Part shown: positions 24,075-36,690 of the stretch, piece after piece
Position numbering within the stretch: position 1 is the first letter of the stretch
Layout of the letters: each line of letters starts with the position of its first letter
DNA from: Bactericera cockerelli
Taxonomy: Eukaryota; Arthropoda; Insecta; Hemiptera; Triozidae
Assembly (NCBI GenBank): GCA_024516035.1
Contig: CM044958.1
Span: 24,559,900 to 24,623,899, forward strand
Reading direction: 5' to 3'
DNA: 64,000 nucleotides
Translations under genes and position numbers: made by a program
Notes under the pieces: generated by a model
Seen by the model: only the letters and a program-made list of their open reading frames with translations
Database searches by the model: none
Told to the model about the DNA's origin: nothing

Positions 24075-25257
24075 ATTGAATAATTTATGGTTGAGCCTTT
24101 AATCCCTTATATTTAAGAAATTAGTATCAAGATAGAAGAGAAGAGAAAAGAGAGACGGAGATAGAAAAAATCCCAACTATCGTAATTTTTTATATCTAAA
24201 GCATTTCTCACATGAACATATACCAGTGACAAGTGACACAGGTGACATGTGATGGAAACCAAAGTTTCCAAGTGGCCCTGAGGAGTGTGCCTGTGCAGTA
24301 TGAAGAGAAGACTTTCAAGATCAAAGATCTGCATCTTCTCTCATAGAAGAAACGCAAGATAAACAAAGGAAGGTAGACCACAGGAGGGGGAGCAGGTGTG
24401 GGAGCTATAGTCACGTACTAACTTAGACAGCTGGGTCAGGGACTATTAGAGACCCTGGGGTTTCATGTTTCTGACCCCATGTGCTGTCTTGAAATAGAGG
24501 AAAGCTTGCATGGGTGCGATACGTGCCCACGTACCAATCGTACAAGTAACTTTCATGAAACAAAGTTATCTCAACGCTCTCAAACTATTAAGTTCAATAA
24601 GACAGTATTTTAATGGTAATTTTTAGGGTAAACGAGCGATAGTGAAAAGTTATGAGCCGCATTATCGATTGTCGATCTTCTGAGTTCGTCATGTATTCTA
24701 TAAACTGATGGATAATCGAACCCAAGGACCCCACAGTTAAACCATTACAACACTGGCCCAGGTGTGAAAACGGGACACGGACAAAGCATGAATTAATAAA
24801 CCTACTCGAATGTAGATAATCATAACTTCTCTTGCAATAAACAGCGAAGAAAAAGTAATTTTCAACAAATGAATGACTGCAAGACGTGATATAATGTTTT
24901 CAACGCTATAAACTTCAATATTTATGCCTCCCACATTTCAATATTTATGATTTCAATAGCTGGATGAGGAAAACATTATGGTGGTATCAATACTCAGTGT
25001 GTATCAATATTTATTGTAACCCCTAGCCAAGGTTGACGTTTGAAGTATTTTCTACCAGCTGACAACTAACTTTCAGAGAGTAATATTTATGTGTGGTCAA
25101 ATTCCCAATAAAAAATAAAAATAATGGAAAAGTACGGGTCTTTAATTTCGTTGGAATTCTAACATAATAGCCTGCTTACTCAGATAATCATACAAATACT
25201 CAATTTACAATGCCCGATTAGGACTTAACAGTCCCATTATTCCAGCAGTTATTTAGT
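24075..25257. other. No gene seen
   Basis: Unassigned DNA. A phrase near 24752 (CAGGTGTGAAAACGGGAC) resembles the possible SINE remnants near 11733 and 23776. Confidence 0.4.
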
Positions 25258-25385
25258 GTCATTATGAAGTCAATGTCTCAAATAAATGAGGAAAAATTCA
25301 TTCATTTGGAGGGATTCGAATCAACGGATCCCTACGCTACCTGGACAACCAGACTAGCGCTTCAACCACTCGACCTCCTATGGAT
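25258..25385 (-). repeat. tRNA-derived SINE (family D), minus strand
   Basis: Read on the minus strand, an A-box region (AGCGCTAGTCTGG) and a B box (GGATTCGAATC on plus) flank a tRNA-like head. It is followed by a body with CTCATTTATTTGAG. Related copies lie at 37613-37760 and 58137-58315. Confidence 0.65.
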
Positions 25386-26000
25386 GTGGTTTGTGGTATG
25401 TTGTAAGGTGTGACTGATCTGGTAAGGTGTGAGATCTGGTAATATTTTCCGGGCAGATAAAATGGGTACTTTAACAAACACACTGTTCATCTCAGACGAA
25501 TATATTATCTATTGCGGATATGCCGCGGAGAATTATAAAATAAGAAAGAGACTAAATTATGAGCAGAATACGCCCAGAAATTACCCCACAGCTACGGACA
25601 TGTCTCTTTGAAGTCATGGGATGGTGCTGCGTCTGCCAAGAAAAAAACATGGGCAGTTGAGAATTTCTGCATCTTCTTTTCTTCTTATGAAAAACAGCAT
25701 AATTATAAAGAAGCGTGATGGTAACTTGAATAAAATTTTATTATACATTTTTAAACGGACCAGAGCGAACAGTCTGCTTATCGACGGTTACTCTCAAAAC
25801 GTAAACAAAATTTGTTTAATGTCCGAACCCAGTCGGGGAATTTGGTTATTTATTGGGGTTTAGATATGTGTTAATAATTAATTTATTTCTTATTCTTCTA
25901 ACTTTTGAACTCAGATCCCCACCTTAATATTAATCGTGCAGTCCTGTTAGAAAGTGTTACAGAAAACAGAAAATTTAAAATCGACAACTGATGATTCTTG
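25386..26000. other. No gene seen
   Basis: Two adjacent short open frames (25429-25611, 25621-25863) have no recognisable domain and no supporting splice context. Confidence 0.35.
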
Positions 26001-26049
26001 TTGGTATTATCATACATATGAATCAAATTTATCCATGTGATAATACCAA
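26001..26049. repeat. Perfect 12-bp inverted repeat (stem-loop)
   Basis: TTGGTATTATCA and TGATAATACCAA are exact reverse complements separated by 25 nt. The stem is too short for a standard pre-miRNA. It may be a remnant of a small MITE. Confidence 0.6.
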
Positions 26050-27129
26050 GTGGACAGTTGGGAATTGGTCAAGGCTGATGGTAATGCCCATTGTGTTTCA
26101 TTATTACCTACCATTATTATTATAATTACATGTCTTTTTAATTTCTGACCATGAGGCAGAATAACAATAGAACAGTTTGTGCTTGCTCCATTCAAAAATA
26201 CACAATATCATATTTACAAGAATTAATATGTATGAATGTATGTAGTTATGTAGAATCAGAATTATTTCTAGGATATTTTATAAACAAAAATAATTGCCTA
26301 CGAACAATAGCAGGGCGTGAATAGGACGGCCATCAACTTGGCTAATATCCGCGCTAGCCATAATATCCTGCCCGCTAAATAAACACAAACAAAAGACAAG
26401 CTCAAGTGAAATCTTCTTCGGAGAGTTCAAAGTCATAAAACATCAACGCCACGTCATAAGTATATGCATATTTATATTAGCTATACATATTATTATGTAT
26501 CTATTGTGCTTAATAATGTATGAGCTAGTAAGGTGTAAGGTACGTTATCTCCCATGGTTGTTTTTAGAGACATTGAAAATTGTCCGATTGATTTAACCAC
26601 CAGAGTGACGACTGGTAAAGCCGGGTAGAAGAAGAAGTGTCCAGGAAGTATGTACCTATGTATGTAGGGCACATCTCCTGAGAGACTAGGGGGGAAGGGT
26701 GCTGGCACCGATTGTCGGTGAGTATATTTATGATGCTCGTAGTGTCAGCCAAGATTCTGAGATGAAATCCATGCTTAACCCGCTCTGGTACGTTCTCGTC
26801 CAACAATGATATTATTTTAAAGATCAAATGATGACTATTCAGTCACACTGGCAGTTTCATGAGTGTGTCATGGTGCCGGAAGGATTAATATGGATATATA
26901 AACTCCCTAGGATGCTCTGGGATGGCACAACACACAAAGGAAGGGCTCCCAGTGGGATGTGATCGAAACATTTCATACGATAAATTAATAAGATCTAAAC
27001 AACTTAATTAAAATAATAATGTGTTTTAGTGTACATTTCTTTTACATGACATGGTTACATATGAAATATAGAACATGGGAAAAGAAATATTAAAGTGAAA
27101 ATGTATGTCTTACACAGACTTGTCACACT
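26050..27129. other. No gene seen
   Basis: AT-rich unassigned DNA. Confidence 0.4.
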
Positions 27130-27167
27130 AAGAGACCCCACAGTATAGTATGGAGTATGGGTCTCTT
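27130..27167. repeat. Short stem-loop, AAGAGACCC/GGGTCTCTT
   Basis: A perfect 9-bp stem around a 20-nt loop. Function unknown; it may be chance or a relic of an inverted-repeat element. Confidence 0.5.
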
Positions 27168-27944
27168 GTTTTTTATTTTGGAGATTGATTTGGAGATGGA
27201 GAAAAACAACTTAATTGGAGATTAATTTTACATACTTAACTGAAATTGAACAAAGTATTAACTTTATAGTTGATCAAAGGATATCCTGGCGAGTACATGT
27301 TATGTACGTCCGAACTCCTATACATTAGTTATACATTAGGTACTTCATTCTTACACATTTATGAACTCATAGAATATTATGACCATATCAGCTCAGGATA
27401 AAGAAATAAAATAAAGAAATGGGGCCAAGGAATGTAAGATGGACGAAGACATGAAAGCCAAAGCTAAGGAAGGGAAAGAAGAGGATGCAGAGAGAAAAGT
27501 TTCCACAAGACGAGGCGAAGGAGGAAAGAGCTAAAGAAATAAAAGAAAATGGATTGACATTCCCATTTATGTCAGGACTCACACCAGGACGCATGAGATA
27601 ATACATGTCCTGCTGTAAAACGGGCCGACATTTTTCCTAGATCCGTGTATTTTGTACTATCTCATATCAAGTCAAGACATGGTGAGCAGTTCGGAACATA
27701 CTCGTATTTATAGTAAGATTGGTTATAAGACTTAAGGTAGTTTTAACAATCCTTCATTCGGGAAAAATTCACAAACCTGCTATTCAAATTAACCTCATCC
27801 AACCTGGGTTGGGCGGGGAGTAGCCAGTATCACGAAGACTACAAGCAAGGTCACTAGGAATATTTAACATGTAGAAATCGCTGAGTATTATTCATTTCAA
27901 TTATTAAAACAATGTTATTTATTACTTCTGATAAATTTCTAATT
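27168..27944. other. No gene seen
   Basis: Unassigned. A 72-codon minus-strand frame at 27388-27606 is Ser/Phe/Leu-rich without a recognised domain. Confidence 0.35.
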
Positions 27945-28406
27945 CACTTCCGATGAATTTCTAATATTAGAAATCGAAAGTATTGTGTTCGTTTTTGTAA
28001 ACGAACTTTTGGAGATGGAGACCATGCGCTTGACCACTAACTTTTTACTTAAACCCTTATATCTCGTGAACGGTGCACCCGATTTTAATGAAAAATTTCA
28101 TGTTTATGCGTGTTTGTGTTTAAATAGTACATTTTTAATATTTTTTAAAATTAAAAATTTGATTTAGCTCTGATATTTAAGAAATCCGAAATTTTGTACA
28201 AAGAAGTGTAAAAATAAGGACTTCAACTTGCGGATACAATATTTTTTGTAGAATTTAGAATGTCTCCTACAGCGGTATAAACTAGCATATTATAAAACAA
28301 ATTTGAAGAGAATCGGTTTGGAGATACAAATGATAAAGTATAAAATAGCAAAATTGCCAAGTACGTATACAATGTGAACCAATCACGAGGAAGTATTGTG
28401 TCCATG
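27945..28406 (+). repeat. Family A repeat
   Basis: It starts ACTTCCGATGAATTTCTAAT then ATTAGAAATCG, and ends AATCACGAGGAAGTATTGTG then TCCAT. The interior has CTTATATCTCGTGAACGGTG and GGAGATACAAATGATAAAG as in 35491-36196. A partial start, ACTTCTGATAAATTTC, precedes it at 27924. Confidence 0.75.
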
Positions 28407-28722
28407 TTTTTTCTATCGTATGACAATCGTATATTTTACATCAAAATAGAATAAAGATAAGAATTACATTCGATGCAATAACCAGAAGATCAGTTGTTGG
28501 CTTATTTTAAAATAAATTTATCTGTCACTCGCTTCGCTAACACGATAGGTGGTACCTATGTAAAACACAAAATATTTTTCTTTTACAAGATGATGATAAA
28601 TGATACAGAAGAGAGTATTTCACATAATATTGTATATAGTTTTGCATTTTTTTCGAAAGTGTTTGAAATTTACCGTTTGAAGATATTTAGGTGTTTATAT
28701 TGAGTATTTTTAGTATAATATA

Positions 28723-29544
28723 CAAGGTGTAAATAAAGTCCACCACTGTATCTCGAAAACAACTGAAAATGAAAAACTATTCCTTGATTTTTTGGGGGAT
28801 TAAGAGTTTATGGAAAAAAAAATTGCTTACACCGCCCCACTCAGGCTGGGCACGGACCACTTTAAAAAAGAACGGAATGTCACGTGACATATAGTTTTAA
28901 AGGCCTCATTGAGCCTATAAGTTCATCGCAACAAATTTCATTGAGCTACGACATAGCGTTCTTGAGATACAGGGTCGGCCGTTCTGGCTGATATCCATAA
29001 TTATATTCTGACCTATAACTCGTTAACCGAATGTTTCAGAAGGATAACATTTTTGTTGATAACTTATTTTAGCAATATCTTTCAAACAATGTATAAATAT
29101 TCAATTTGCATTTTTGTTAAAACTTCTGCCGGCTGGCTGACGAAACCGATCAGAAACTAACATCAAGAGAATAGTTATAACTTGTTTGAAAGGTCTTGCT
29201 TGCTAAAAGGAGCTTAATAAAGTTCGTCCTCCTGCAACCTAAGGTTAACGAGTTATAGGGCAGAACATTTGGATATTATCTAATAGAACGACTGAGCCTG
29301 TATCTCAAGAAAGGTATGTCGTTGCTCACTAAAATTTGCTGCAAACTTTTTTAAAAGATACCTTTAAAACAATATGCATTTAAGATTTTGATCCGGTCCC
29401 AGCATGACTGGGGCGCTGTAGGCAATTTTTTTAAACAAAACCTTAATGCCCCAAAAAATTATTGAATACGGGTTTTTGCGTTTTAAATATTTTCAGCGGT
29501 TTTCGAGATACAGAGGGGTGGACTGGGACTTAATGGACACCCTG
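28723..29544. mobile_element. Near-palindromic element with CA(A/G)GGTGT ends, TATA flanks
   Basis: The left end CAAGGTGTAAATAAAGTCCA and the reverse complement of the right end (CAGGGTGTCCATTAAGTCCC) match imperfectly. Further inside, CACTGTATCTCGAAAAC pairs with GTTTTCGAGATACAG. Flanking bases are TATA on both sides. GCGTTCTTGAGATACAGGGTCGGCCGTTCT near 28967 and AACGACTGAGCCTGTATCTCAAGAAAGG near 29286 also pair, so the arms extend well inward. No coding. Confidence 0.7.
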
Positions 29545-29811
29545 TATATGTATTTATGTAATAAAATTATCATGTATCATGAATGATTTTATCATCAAAC
29601 AAAATAGCTTTGTTTATATAGCTTTATACAAATAATACATACATATGCAGCAGCTATTTTCTCGTACCTACTTCGCAACGAGACTAAATTGAAAATTAAT
29701 TAGGACCCACAAGTACGACCATGCCTTTTTGAATTCCAAGAATTCATAGGTACCTATTGAATATAAGTGGATAAGATATTTATGATTATGACCAATGTCA
29801 ATGGGGAACTT

Positions 29812-30503
29812 CACGATTCGGCCCATAACCCGATTCGTCCCAAAACAGACTATCAAGTTTTGATCCCATACAAAAAATCTAACTTTTATTCCAACAAAAA
29901 ATCCCACTTTCATTCCACCAAAAAATCCCTATAAAAGAGTATAGAAACACTGCCCTGACAGAACTGAGAACAATGGCGATGTTCACCTAATAGGAGGCCA
30001 TGCCTCAAGAATATAGTAGGGTTAGGTAAAATACATAGAAGGCCATGCCTCAAGAATATAGTAGGGTTAGGTAAGATACATAGAAGCCCATGCCTCAAGA
30101 ATAGAGTAGGGTTAGGTAAGATATATACATAGAAGGCCATGCCTCAAGAATATAGTAGGGTTAGGGATAATACATAGAAGGCCATGCCTCAAGAGTATAG
30201 TAGGGGTAGGGATAATACATAGAAGGCAATGCCTTAGGTTTAAAGTAGGGTTAGGTAAAATACATAGAGAGCCATGCCTAATACATAGAAGGCCAAGGCC
30301 TGATATACATAGAAGGTAATTTTGTAATTTAATGTTGAATAATAAAAAATCCCTCAATTTGTACGGTACTTAGAATGTTGTACCGGGCCGAATCGTGTTG
30401 TTTATTTTTTTGCCAAGATAACGTTTTGGGACGAATCGTTCGGTGTCTTTTTTTACCTGAAATCGAAAACCTTTTTCATAATCCTTTTTGGGCCGAATCG
30501 TAA
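29812..30503. mobile_element. Inverted-arm element enclosing a 45-bp minisatellite
   Basis: The left arm has CACGATTCGGCCCATAAC then CCGATTCGTCCCAAAAC. The right arm has GTTTTGGGACGAATCGTT (30423) and TTTTTGGGCCGAATCGTAAT (near 30485), their reverse complements. Another GGGCCGAATCGTG lies at 30386. The arms bracket a 45-bp tandem repeat. No transposase; the outer borders are approximate. Confidence 0.55.
29992..30318. repeat. 45-bp minisatellite
   Basis: About seven units of GGCCATGCCTCAAGAATATA then GTAGGGTTAGGTAAAATACATAGAA, decaying rightward. One unit carries a 4-bp TATA insertion. The 45-bp period is fifteen codons, so the minus strand reads as repeats of LPNPTIFLRHGLLCI across two overlapping frames (29910-30140 and 30112-30357). 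No independent sign shows that this peptide is made. Confidence 0.85.
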
Positions 30504-31109
30504 TGCGCTCTGTCAATGAAAGCAACTGAAAGCCCAATACAGAGAAAAAGTGAGTGTAAGTCAGTACATGTGTATTTATTACATAATAGAACATCAGAAA
30601 AGTTCAACTAAAGAAGAAGGTATAATATGATATTTCCATATTTATTTTCTGAAAACAATTTATAAAAGGAATTTTCTAATCAAGATATGAGCGAGGACCA
30701 TCAACACAGCTCCCGGCGAGAAGCTAATATTTTCACATGACCTACTTAGTACTTACCCATCATCTATTTGAGCGGTGATTTCACAGGGAACTTAGACAAT
30801 ATGACACCGACTCCACAGAGTTTCCTGCGTATAATACGAATAGTTTGGAGTTGAGAAAACTTTCAGGCGAAAACAGGAAGTGAAAATTAAAGAACTTGAA
30901 AAAAGAATTTATCAGGGAGGAAGTCAAGTATATTATTTTCGAAAGCACAGGACGAGGAGAAAAAGTTTAATGGATATAAATTACGGACCACTGGGTAATG
31001 GTGTGGCTTCTCTTATGTGGCCCCAGCTTAGGTGGTCAACAAAGCATATGTGGCCCCAGAGACAAATTTAAAGATAAGTTTATGTCACATTTACATAACA
31101 GTTCAGCTT
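30504..31109. other. No gene seen
   Basis: Unassigned DNA leading into a short tandem repeat. Confidence 0.4.
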
Positions 31110-31230
31110 ATGTCTCAATACAGACCAGACCAGCTTATTTCACAACAAAGACCAGCTTATATACAATATGGGCCAGCTTATTTCACAATAAAGACCAGCT
31201 TATTTCAAACAAAGATCAGCTTATTTCACA
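31110..31230. repeat. Short irregular tandem repeat, ACCAGCTTATTTCACAA
   Basis: The phrase (G)ACCAGCTTATTTCACAA(C/T)AAA recurs about five times at spacings near 25 bp with substitutions. Confidence 0.65.
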
Positions 31231-31422
31231 TTACGAAATTATAACAGGAAAGGGTTAAAATTTCATAATTCAGTTCACAGAAAAGTTATGCATGATAGAG
31301 TGAATGATATGAAAGCAAAAAAATAAATATTACATTGTTTATGCTCCAGCTATCAAGGCGGAGCGATTGGGAATGGCCCAGTAGAGGCATGACTGCATGG
31401 GCTGACAGTGTGGAGTTGTGGG

Positions 31423-32940
31423 GAGTAAAGGCATGCGGTATGTGAAACACTACACTATCAAGTGTTGTAGAATAGAGGCATGAGCTGTGTGAAGCACTAC
31501 ACTATCAAGTGTTGTAGAGTAGAGGCATGAGCTGTGTGAAGCACTACAGTATCAAGTGTTGTAGAGTAGAGGCATGAGCTGTGTGAAGCACTACAGTATC
31601 AAGAGACGTAGAGTAGAGGCATGAGCTGTGTGAAGCACTACACTATCAAGTGTTGTAGAGTAGAGGCATGAGCTGTGTGAAGCACTACACTATCAAGTGT
31701 TGTAGAGTAGAGGCATGAGCTGTGTGAAGCACTACAGTATCAAGTGTTGTAGAGTAGAGGCATGAGCTGTGTGAAGCACTACAGTATCAAGAGACGTAGA
31801 GTAGAGGCATGAGCTGTGTGAAGCACTACAGTATCAAGAAATGTAGAGTAGAGGCATGAGCTGTGTGAAACACTACACTATCAAGTGTTGTAGAGTAGAG
31901 GCATGAGCTGTGTGAAGCACTACACTATCAAGTGTTGTAGAGTAGAGGCATGAGCTGTGTGAAGCACTGCACTATCAAGTGTTGTAGAGTAGAGGCATGA
32001 GCTGTGTGAAGCACTACACTATCAAGTGTTGTAGAGTAGAGGCATGAGCTGTGTGAAGCACTACAGTATCAAGTGTTGTAGAGTAGAGGCATGAGCTGTG
32101 TGAAGCACTACAGTATCAAGAGATGTAGAGTAGAGGCATGAGCTATGTGAAGCACTGCACTATCAAGTGATGTAGAGTAGAGGCATGAGCTATGTGAAGC
32201 ACTGCACTATCATGTGATGTAGAGTAGAGGCATGAGCTGTGTGAAGCACTACAGTATCAAGAGACGTAGAGTAGAGGCATGAGCTGTGTGAAGCACTACA
32301 GTATCAAGAAATGTAGAGTAGAGGCATGAGCTGTGTGAAACACTACACTATCAAGTGTTGTAGAGTAGAGGCATGAGCTGTGTGAAGCACTACAGTATCA
32401 AGTGTTGTAGAGTAGAGGCATGAGCTGTGTGAAGCACTACAGTATCAAGAGACGTAGAGTAGAGGCATGAGCTGTGTGAAGCACTACAGTATCAAGAAAT
32501 GTAGAGTAGAGGCATGAGCTGTGTGAAGCACTACAGTATCAAGAGATGTAGAGTAGAGGCATGAGCTATGTGAAGCACTGCACTATCAAGTGATGTAGAG
32601 TAGAGGCATGAGCTATGTGAAGCACTGCACTATCAAGTGATGTAGAGTAGAGGCATGAGCTATGTGAAGCACTGCACTATCATGTGATGTAGAGTAGAGG
32701 CATGAGCTGTGTGAAGCACTACACTATCAAGTGTTGTAGAGTAGAGGCATGAGCTATGTGAAGCACTGCACTATCAAGTGATGTAGAGTAGAGGCATGAG
32801 CTGTGTAAAGCACTACACTATGAAGTGTTGTAGAGAAGAGGCATGAGCAATGTGAAGCACTACACAATATCAAGTAATGTAGAGTAGAGGCATGAGCTAT
32901 GTGAAGCACTGCACTATCAAGATTATCAAGTGATGCAGAC
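31423..32940. repeat. 47-bp minisatellite, about 32 units, with unit variants
   Basis: The unit is GTAGAGTAGAGGCATGAGCT then GTGTGAAGCACTACACTATCAAGTGTT (47 bp). Variants differ at fixed places: CACTATC or CAGTATC; CTGTGTG or CTATGTG; and endings AAGTGTTG, AAGAGACG, AAGAAATG, AAGAGATG, AAGTGATG, CATGTGATG. The variants recur in the same order (AGTGTTG, AGAGACG, AGAAATG), which suggests multi-unit duplication. The period is not a multiple of three, so it is not a coding repeat. The last units decay. Confidence 0.95.
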
Positions 32941-34800
32941 ACGAGCTTATTTGTGTAAATAAGACACAGATCTTGTGCATGTGCAGGCCTTGAAACACAA
33001 GATTCGACAAAAAAGTGGCTATGCAACACTGAGCCTGATACATTAAGGAAAATTATTAGAAATGCTGAAAAACGAGCGCATCATCAGCTCTCGTGGACAT
33101 CATTTTCCACCACTGACAGAACAAATTTGCAAGGTATCTTACGGACTTCAGAAATATAAAATCCATTGCAAACAGTTCACTCATTCTAGTTTATGGCCAA
33201 CCTGAAGAGAGAGAGAGAGAGAGAGGGAAGGTATGGTATAAAATAAAACGGGAGTACAAAAAATTATAAGAGAGATGCAAAGGGATAGATTGATCAAACA
33301 GAATTAGATAAAGAGTTATATTACACTGGCGGTCAAAGAGATAGAAGGAAGAGAATTTATCGAGTGATTCAGAGAGAGAAGAGAGATAGAAGGAGAAAGA
33401 TGAGGAGGAATTCCTAAAACTTTTCATGTTTCAAATGTTCTCCTTAACAGTGAACAAAGCATCTACGCCTACACCTCTGTGCCTAAATGTCAAATCAACT
33501 TTCAATGGGGAGAGCTTTTACCGCTAAGGTGTCAAAATTGCATGGTCTGACATGTTTAGAGGGCGAGACAAGCATCTATTTTCCAATTTATTTTCAAGAA
33601 GTCTGCCACCCCCATACCTCTCCTTCATACATGTCGCTAAGCTATCCATGCCGATAGTATACCCATACCTCTTCATAAAGCAAAAACAAAGTGTCAAACA
33701 GCGCTGACGTGCGTGTATTTTTTGAATTTTTGATAAGTTTCAAATTACTGTCAAGAGAGTGATATTTACCTCTACTATAGTAGAGTTTTCCAAACAAGAA
33801 TGTTTTTGGTATGAGAACAGTTTGAAGCTTAATAGGAAACGTTTAAAAATTAAGACAAACAACTTAAGACTTGCTGTAGGTATTCTGTACACGTATAATA
33901 TTCATACAAAATGTATATGTATGTATGTAGGTATATTTGTATATATTAGTGGAAATAGAGGGGACTTTTTTTAAACTGTTTCGATTGTTTTTTGATTATT
34001 CATGTTGGTAATTATTCTGACGCAGAAATCGCTACAACCCCCCGAGCCAGTTCAAGTTTTCCAGAAAGGTTTGGTACCTATGTCATGCAATTTTTTTCAA
34101 AATGTCACTCATATACCTAATTTAGTAATTAAATGTAGGTACTAATTACTATTTCATTTTTGTTTTTGCGTTGTTCTATTAAAATTTAATGTTTACAAAT
34201 TTTCTGCAAATAGTTTATTGAAAATAGTTAGATATTATCTTTGATAGCCAAACTGAAATAAAAGATGCTGAGATCAAAGATTTACGAAAGAAATATTTTC
34301 TAAACTTTTCAACAAATAGCAATTATGACGTGGTCTTTGTCTTTGCTCTCCAGTAAAAGCAAGTAAAATATGTGACTCGGATCATTCAGTTAAAAGTGTG
34401 ACTTCATCTTGATCACAGAGGTAGAGCTGACAAGAATCTTGTCACTTCGAGATAATTATATTCCATGCAAAAGAATCTAAAAGGTATTTGACGTTGTACC
34501 GAACAACCATTCCCTATTCTCACCATAAATAAAAACAAGAAAGCCCTTTTCAAGCTACCCCGTACGTGACCCCAATCGTCATTTGAGAGGGTTGAAGCTG
34601 CCCACTCTGTACTTTGACTTTTCAAGGTGGATATTTATTTTTCCCACAGTTTGAACTTCTATTTGCCATCCGTCCGACGTTTCCTGAAACGGATGGACGG
34701 CTGACTGACCTTCTTCTCCTTGCGTCTACTTTCTGCCTGACTTTATACAATACTGATTAAATATTATAAACACTTACATAATGTATCTACTTCACAAATA
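32941..34800. other. No gene seen; (GA)n at 33206-33227
   Basis: Unassigned DNA with a short GA run and AT-rich flanks. No exon is supported. Confidence 0.4.
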
Positions 34801-34810
34801 TCTATACATA

Positions 34811-35039
34811 CTGAGTGAGCAGAAAGTCTCACCCCACCCCTTGTACCTCGAGCAACACTTAAGATGTCGACAAGCGGAAAAATACGTGTTGTCTCATTTT
34901 TGATTTTGGGCCCAAATTTTTTTAGCTGGGCTTCAACCAGCTCAAGAATTTTACATAGAACGACCTATTAAAATTGAGTTCATTTTAAAGTTAATAAAAA
35001 GTTTAAATTCATTGCAATAAATTGTTACCTAGATCTATT
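34811..35039. other. Possible decayed end of a CAGGGT-type element
   Basis: After TATACATA the sequence CTGAGTGAGCAGAAAGTCTC and then ACCCCACCCCTTGTACCTCGAG resembles the start of the palindromic elements, but I found no matching inverted right end. Confidence 0.25.
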
Positions 35040-35360
35040 GTATCTTTAATTACCTAGATCTATTGGGAATTGGGACAGCCAGATGTGATTTTGAAAAAAC
35101 TCAACTTTTAAAAATTGGACAACTCTTAAGAGCTCTTATACACTGCCATAAGAAACCATACTAAATTTCAGCTCAATCAGACTTGTACTTCCCGAAATAT
35201 GTCAGAATTACAAAAAGCTTTTTTAAAAAGCTCAACTTTCATAAAATTCACTTTTTGATAGCGCATAACCGCAAAAAGACTGTCATTGGTAACTATGCAA
35301 AAGTTCATCAGAATCCGACTATAGAAGGATAAGCACACACATACACACACACATGATTTT
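35040..35360 (+). repeat. Family C interspersed repeat
   Basis: It shares long stretches with 39445-39755: AACTCTTAAGAGCTCTTATA, AAACCATACTAAATTTCAGC, GACTGTCATTGGTAA, ending near a (CA)n run. Class unknown. Confidence 0.7.
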
Positions 35361-35490
35361 TTTGATTTTTTTATTTCAGGTAAAGATATAGGTATATATA
35401 AAAAAAAAAAATGTATTTAGGAAACAATACTATCATTATTTTAATACTGAAATGGTTTTTTTGCATGTCTTCCAAAATTTAATTAGTTTT

Positions 35491-36196
35491 ACTTCCGAGA
35501 AATTTCTAATATTAGAAATCGGAAGTATTGTGTTCGTTTTTGTAAAAAAAAATATTTTTTTGCTCCGATTTCAATTTTTTTCATATTTCTGGACGTTTCA
35601 TAACCTACTGAGTAAATTTGGTTTTGTGTCCGTCTGTCGGTCTGTCGCTCTGTCGGTCTGTTAAAACGATTCCTTGTAACGCGCAAATCTCGAAAACTAC
35701 TCAACGGATTTTGATGAAATTTTGCACACATCTAGGAGACATTCTGTAGATGGTCCCATTTTAAATTCATCGAATTCGTACTAGCGGTTTCTGGGTGAAA
35801 GAGGCCATGCGCCTGACCACTAACTTTTTACTTAAACGCTTATATCTCGTGAACGGTACACCCGATTTCGATGAATTTTTTTAAAAATATGCATATTATA
35901 GTTTTACATAGGCTATTTATATTTATTTTTAAATTAATTATAATTTGACTCTGATATTTAAGAAAATCCGAAATTTTGGACAAAAAAGTAAAAAAACTTG
36001 CCACGACTTGCCGATACAGAATTTTTTGTAGAATTTAGAATGTAGAAAAAACAATATTCTACCATATAAAACAAATTTGAAGAAAATCGGTTGAGCCGTT
36101 TTGGAGATACAAGTAATTTTCTATAAAATCTCAAAATTGGCACGTGTTTACAATGTGAAGCAATCACGAGGAAGTATTGTGTCCATAATTGGCAGT
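35491..36196 (+). repeat. Family A repeat, most complete copy
   Basis: The left end is an imperfect hairpin, ACTTCCGAGAAATTTCTAAT then ATTAGAAATCGGAAGT, followed by ATTGTGTTCGTTTTTG. The interior has the GTCCGTCTGTCGGTCTGT tract, two CTC(G/A)TGAACGG-like phrases and GGAGATACAAG. The right end is AATCACGAGGAAGTATTGTG then TCCATAATTGGCA, so GGAAGTATTGTGT occurs at both ends. About 706 bp, no protein. The mobilising class is unknown. Confidence 0.8.
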
Positions 36197-36690
36197 GTTT
36201 TTTGCTTTGATTTCAACCATATAAATATAGGTCATGCTGTTTCATAGGTACCCAACTACCCATATTATACTTTTTATATACACGTAGGTATACATTACTG
36301 TTTTAGTTAATTGGTTTGTTAATAAATAATTGTATGTTATTGCGGTCAATGGTTCAATGAGATTTTTTTTTGGTCATGCATAGCCAAAATACTCCTAATT
36401 ACACAACTACTTGCAGTGTACTTTTTCACTTGTGTCCGTAGAAAAAGAGTAAAAGTGGTTATTATAATTTTCGTAAAATTATCTCTAATTAGGGTTCATT
36501 TTTGTTTTTCGTTTTCCGCTAAATACCACCTTTACTTTTCGTAATAAAGTTGGGGGGGGGGGGGGGGTGGTCTTTCCCCCCGTCTGCGAGGCTGCGCTGT
36601 TAGAAGGAAAGCCAAGGTGTAGATATTCCTGCTCTGCTCCTTGCCATTCGAGTGGTAAATTATAATACTAGGTATGTAAGTCATAAAGAG
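36197..36690. other. No gene seen; 16-nt poly-G at 36552-36567
   Basis: Unassigned DNA with one conspicuous G homopolymer. Confidence 0.5.

Noticed and set aside
29992..30318. Telomere-like GGGTTAGG motifs
   Set aside because: TTAGG occurs once per 45-bp unit and never in tandem, so this is not telomeric repeat.
29910..30357. A repetitive peptide gene (LPNPTIFLRHGLLCI repeats)
   Set aside because: Open only because the repeat period is a multiple of three; interrupted by a 4-bp insertion and with no start or transcript signal.
31423..32940. CRISPR-like regular repeats
   Set aside because: The units are directly adjacent with no unique spacers, and the DNA is eukaryotic; this is a minisatellite.
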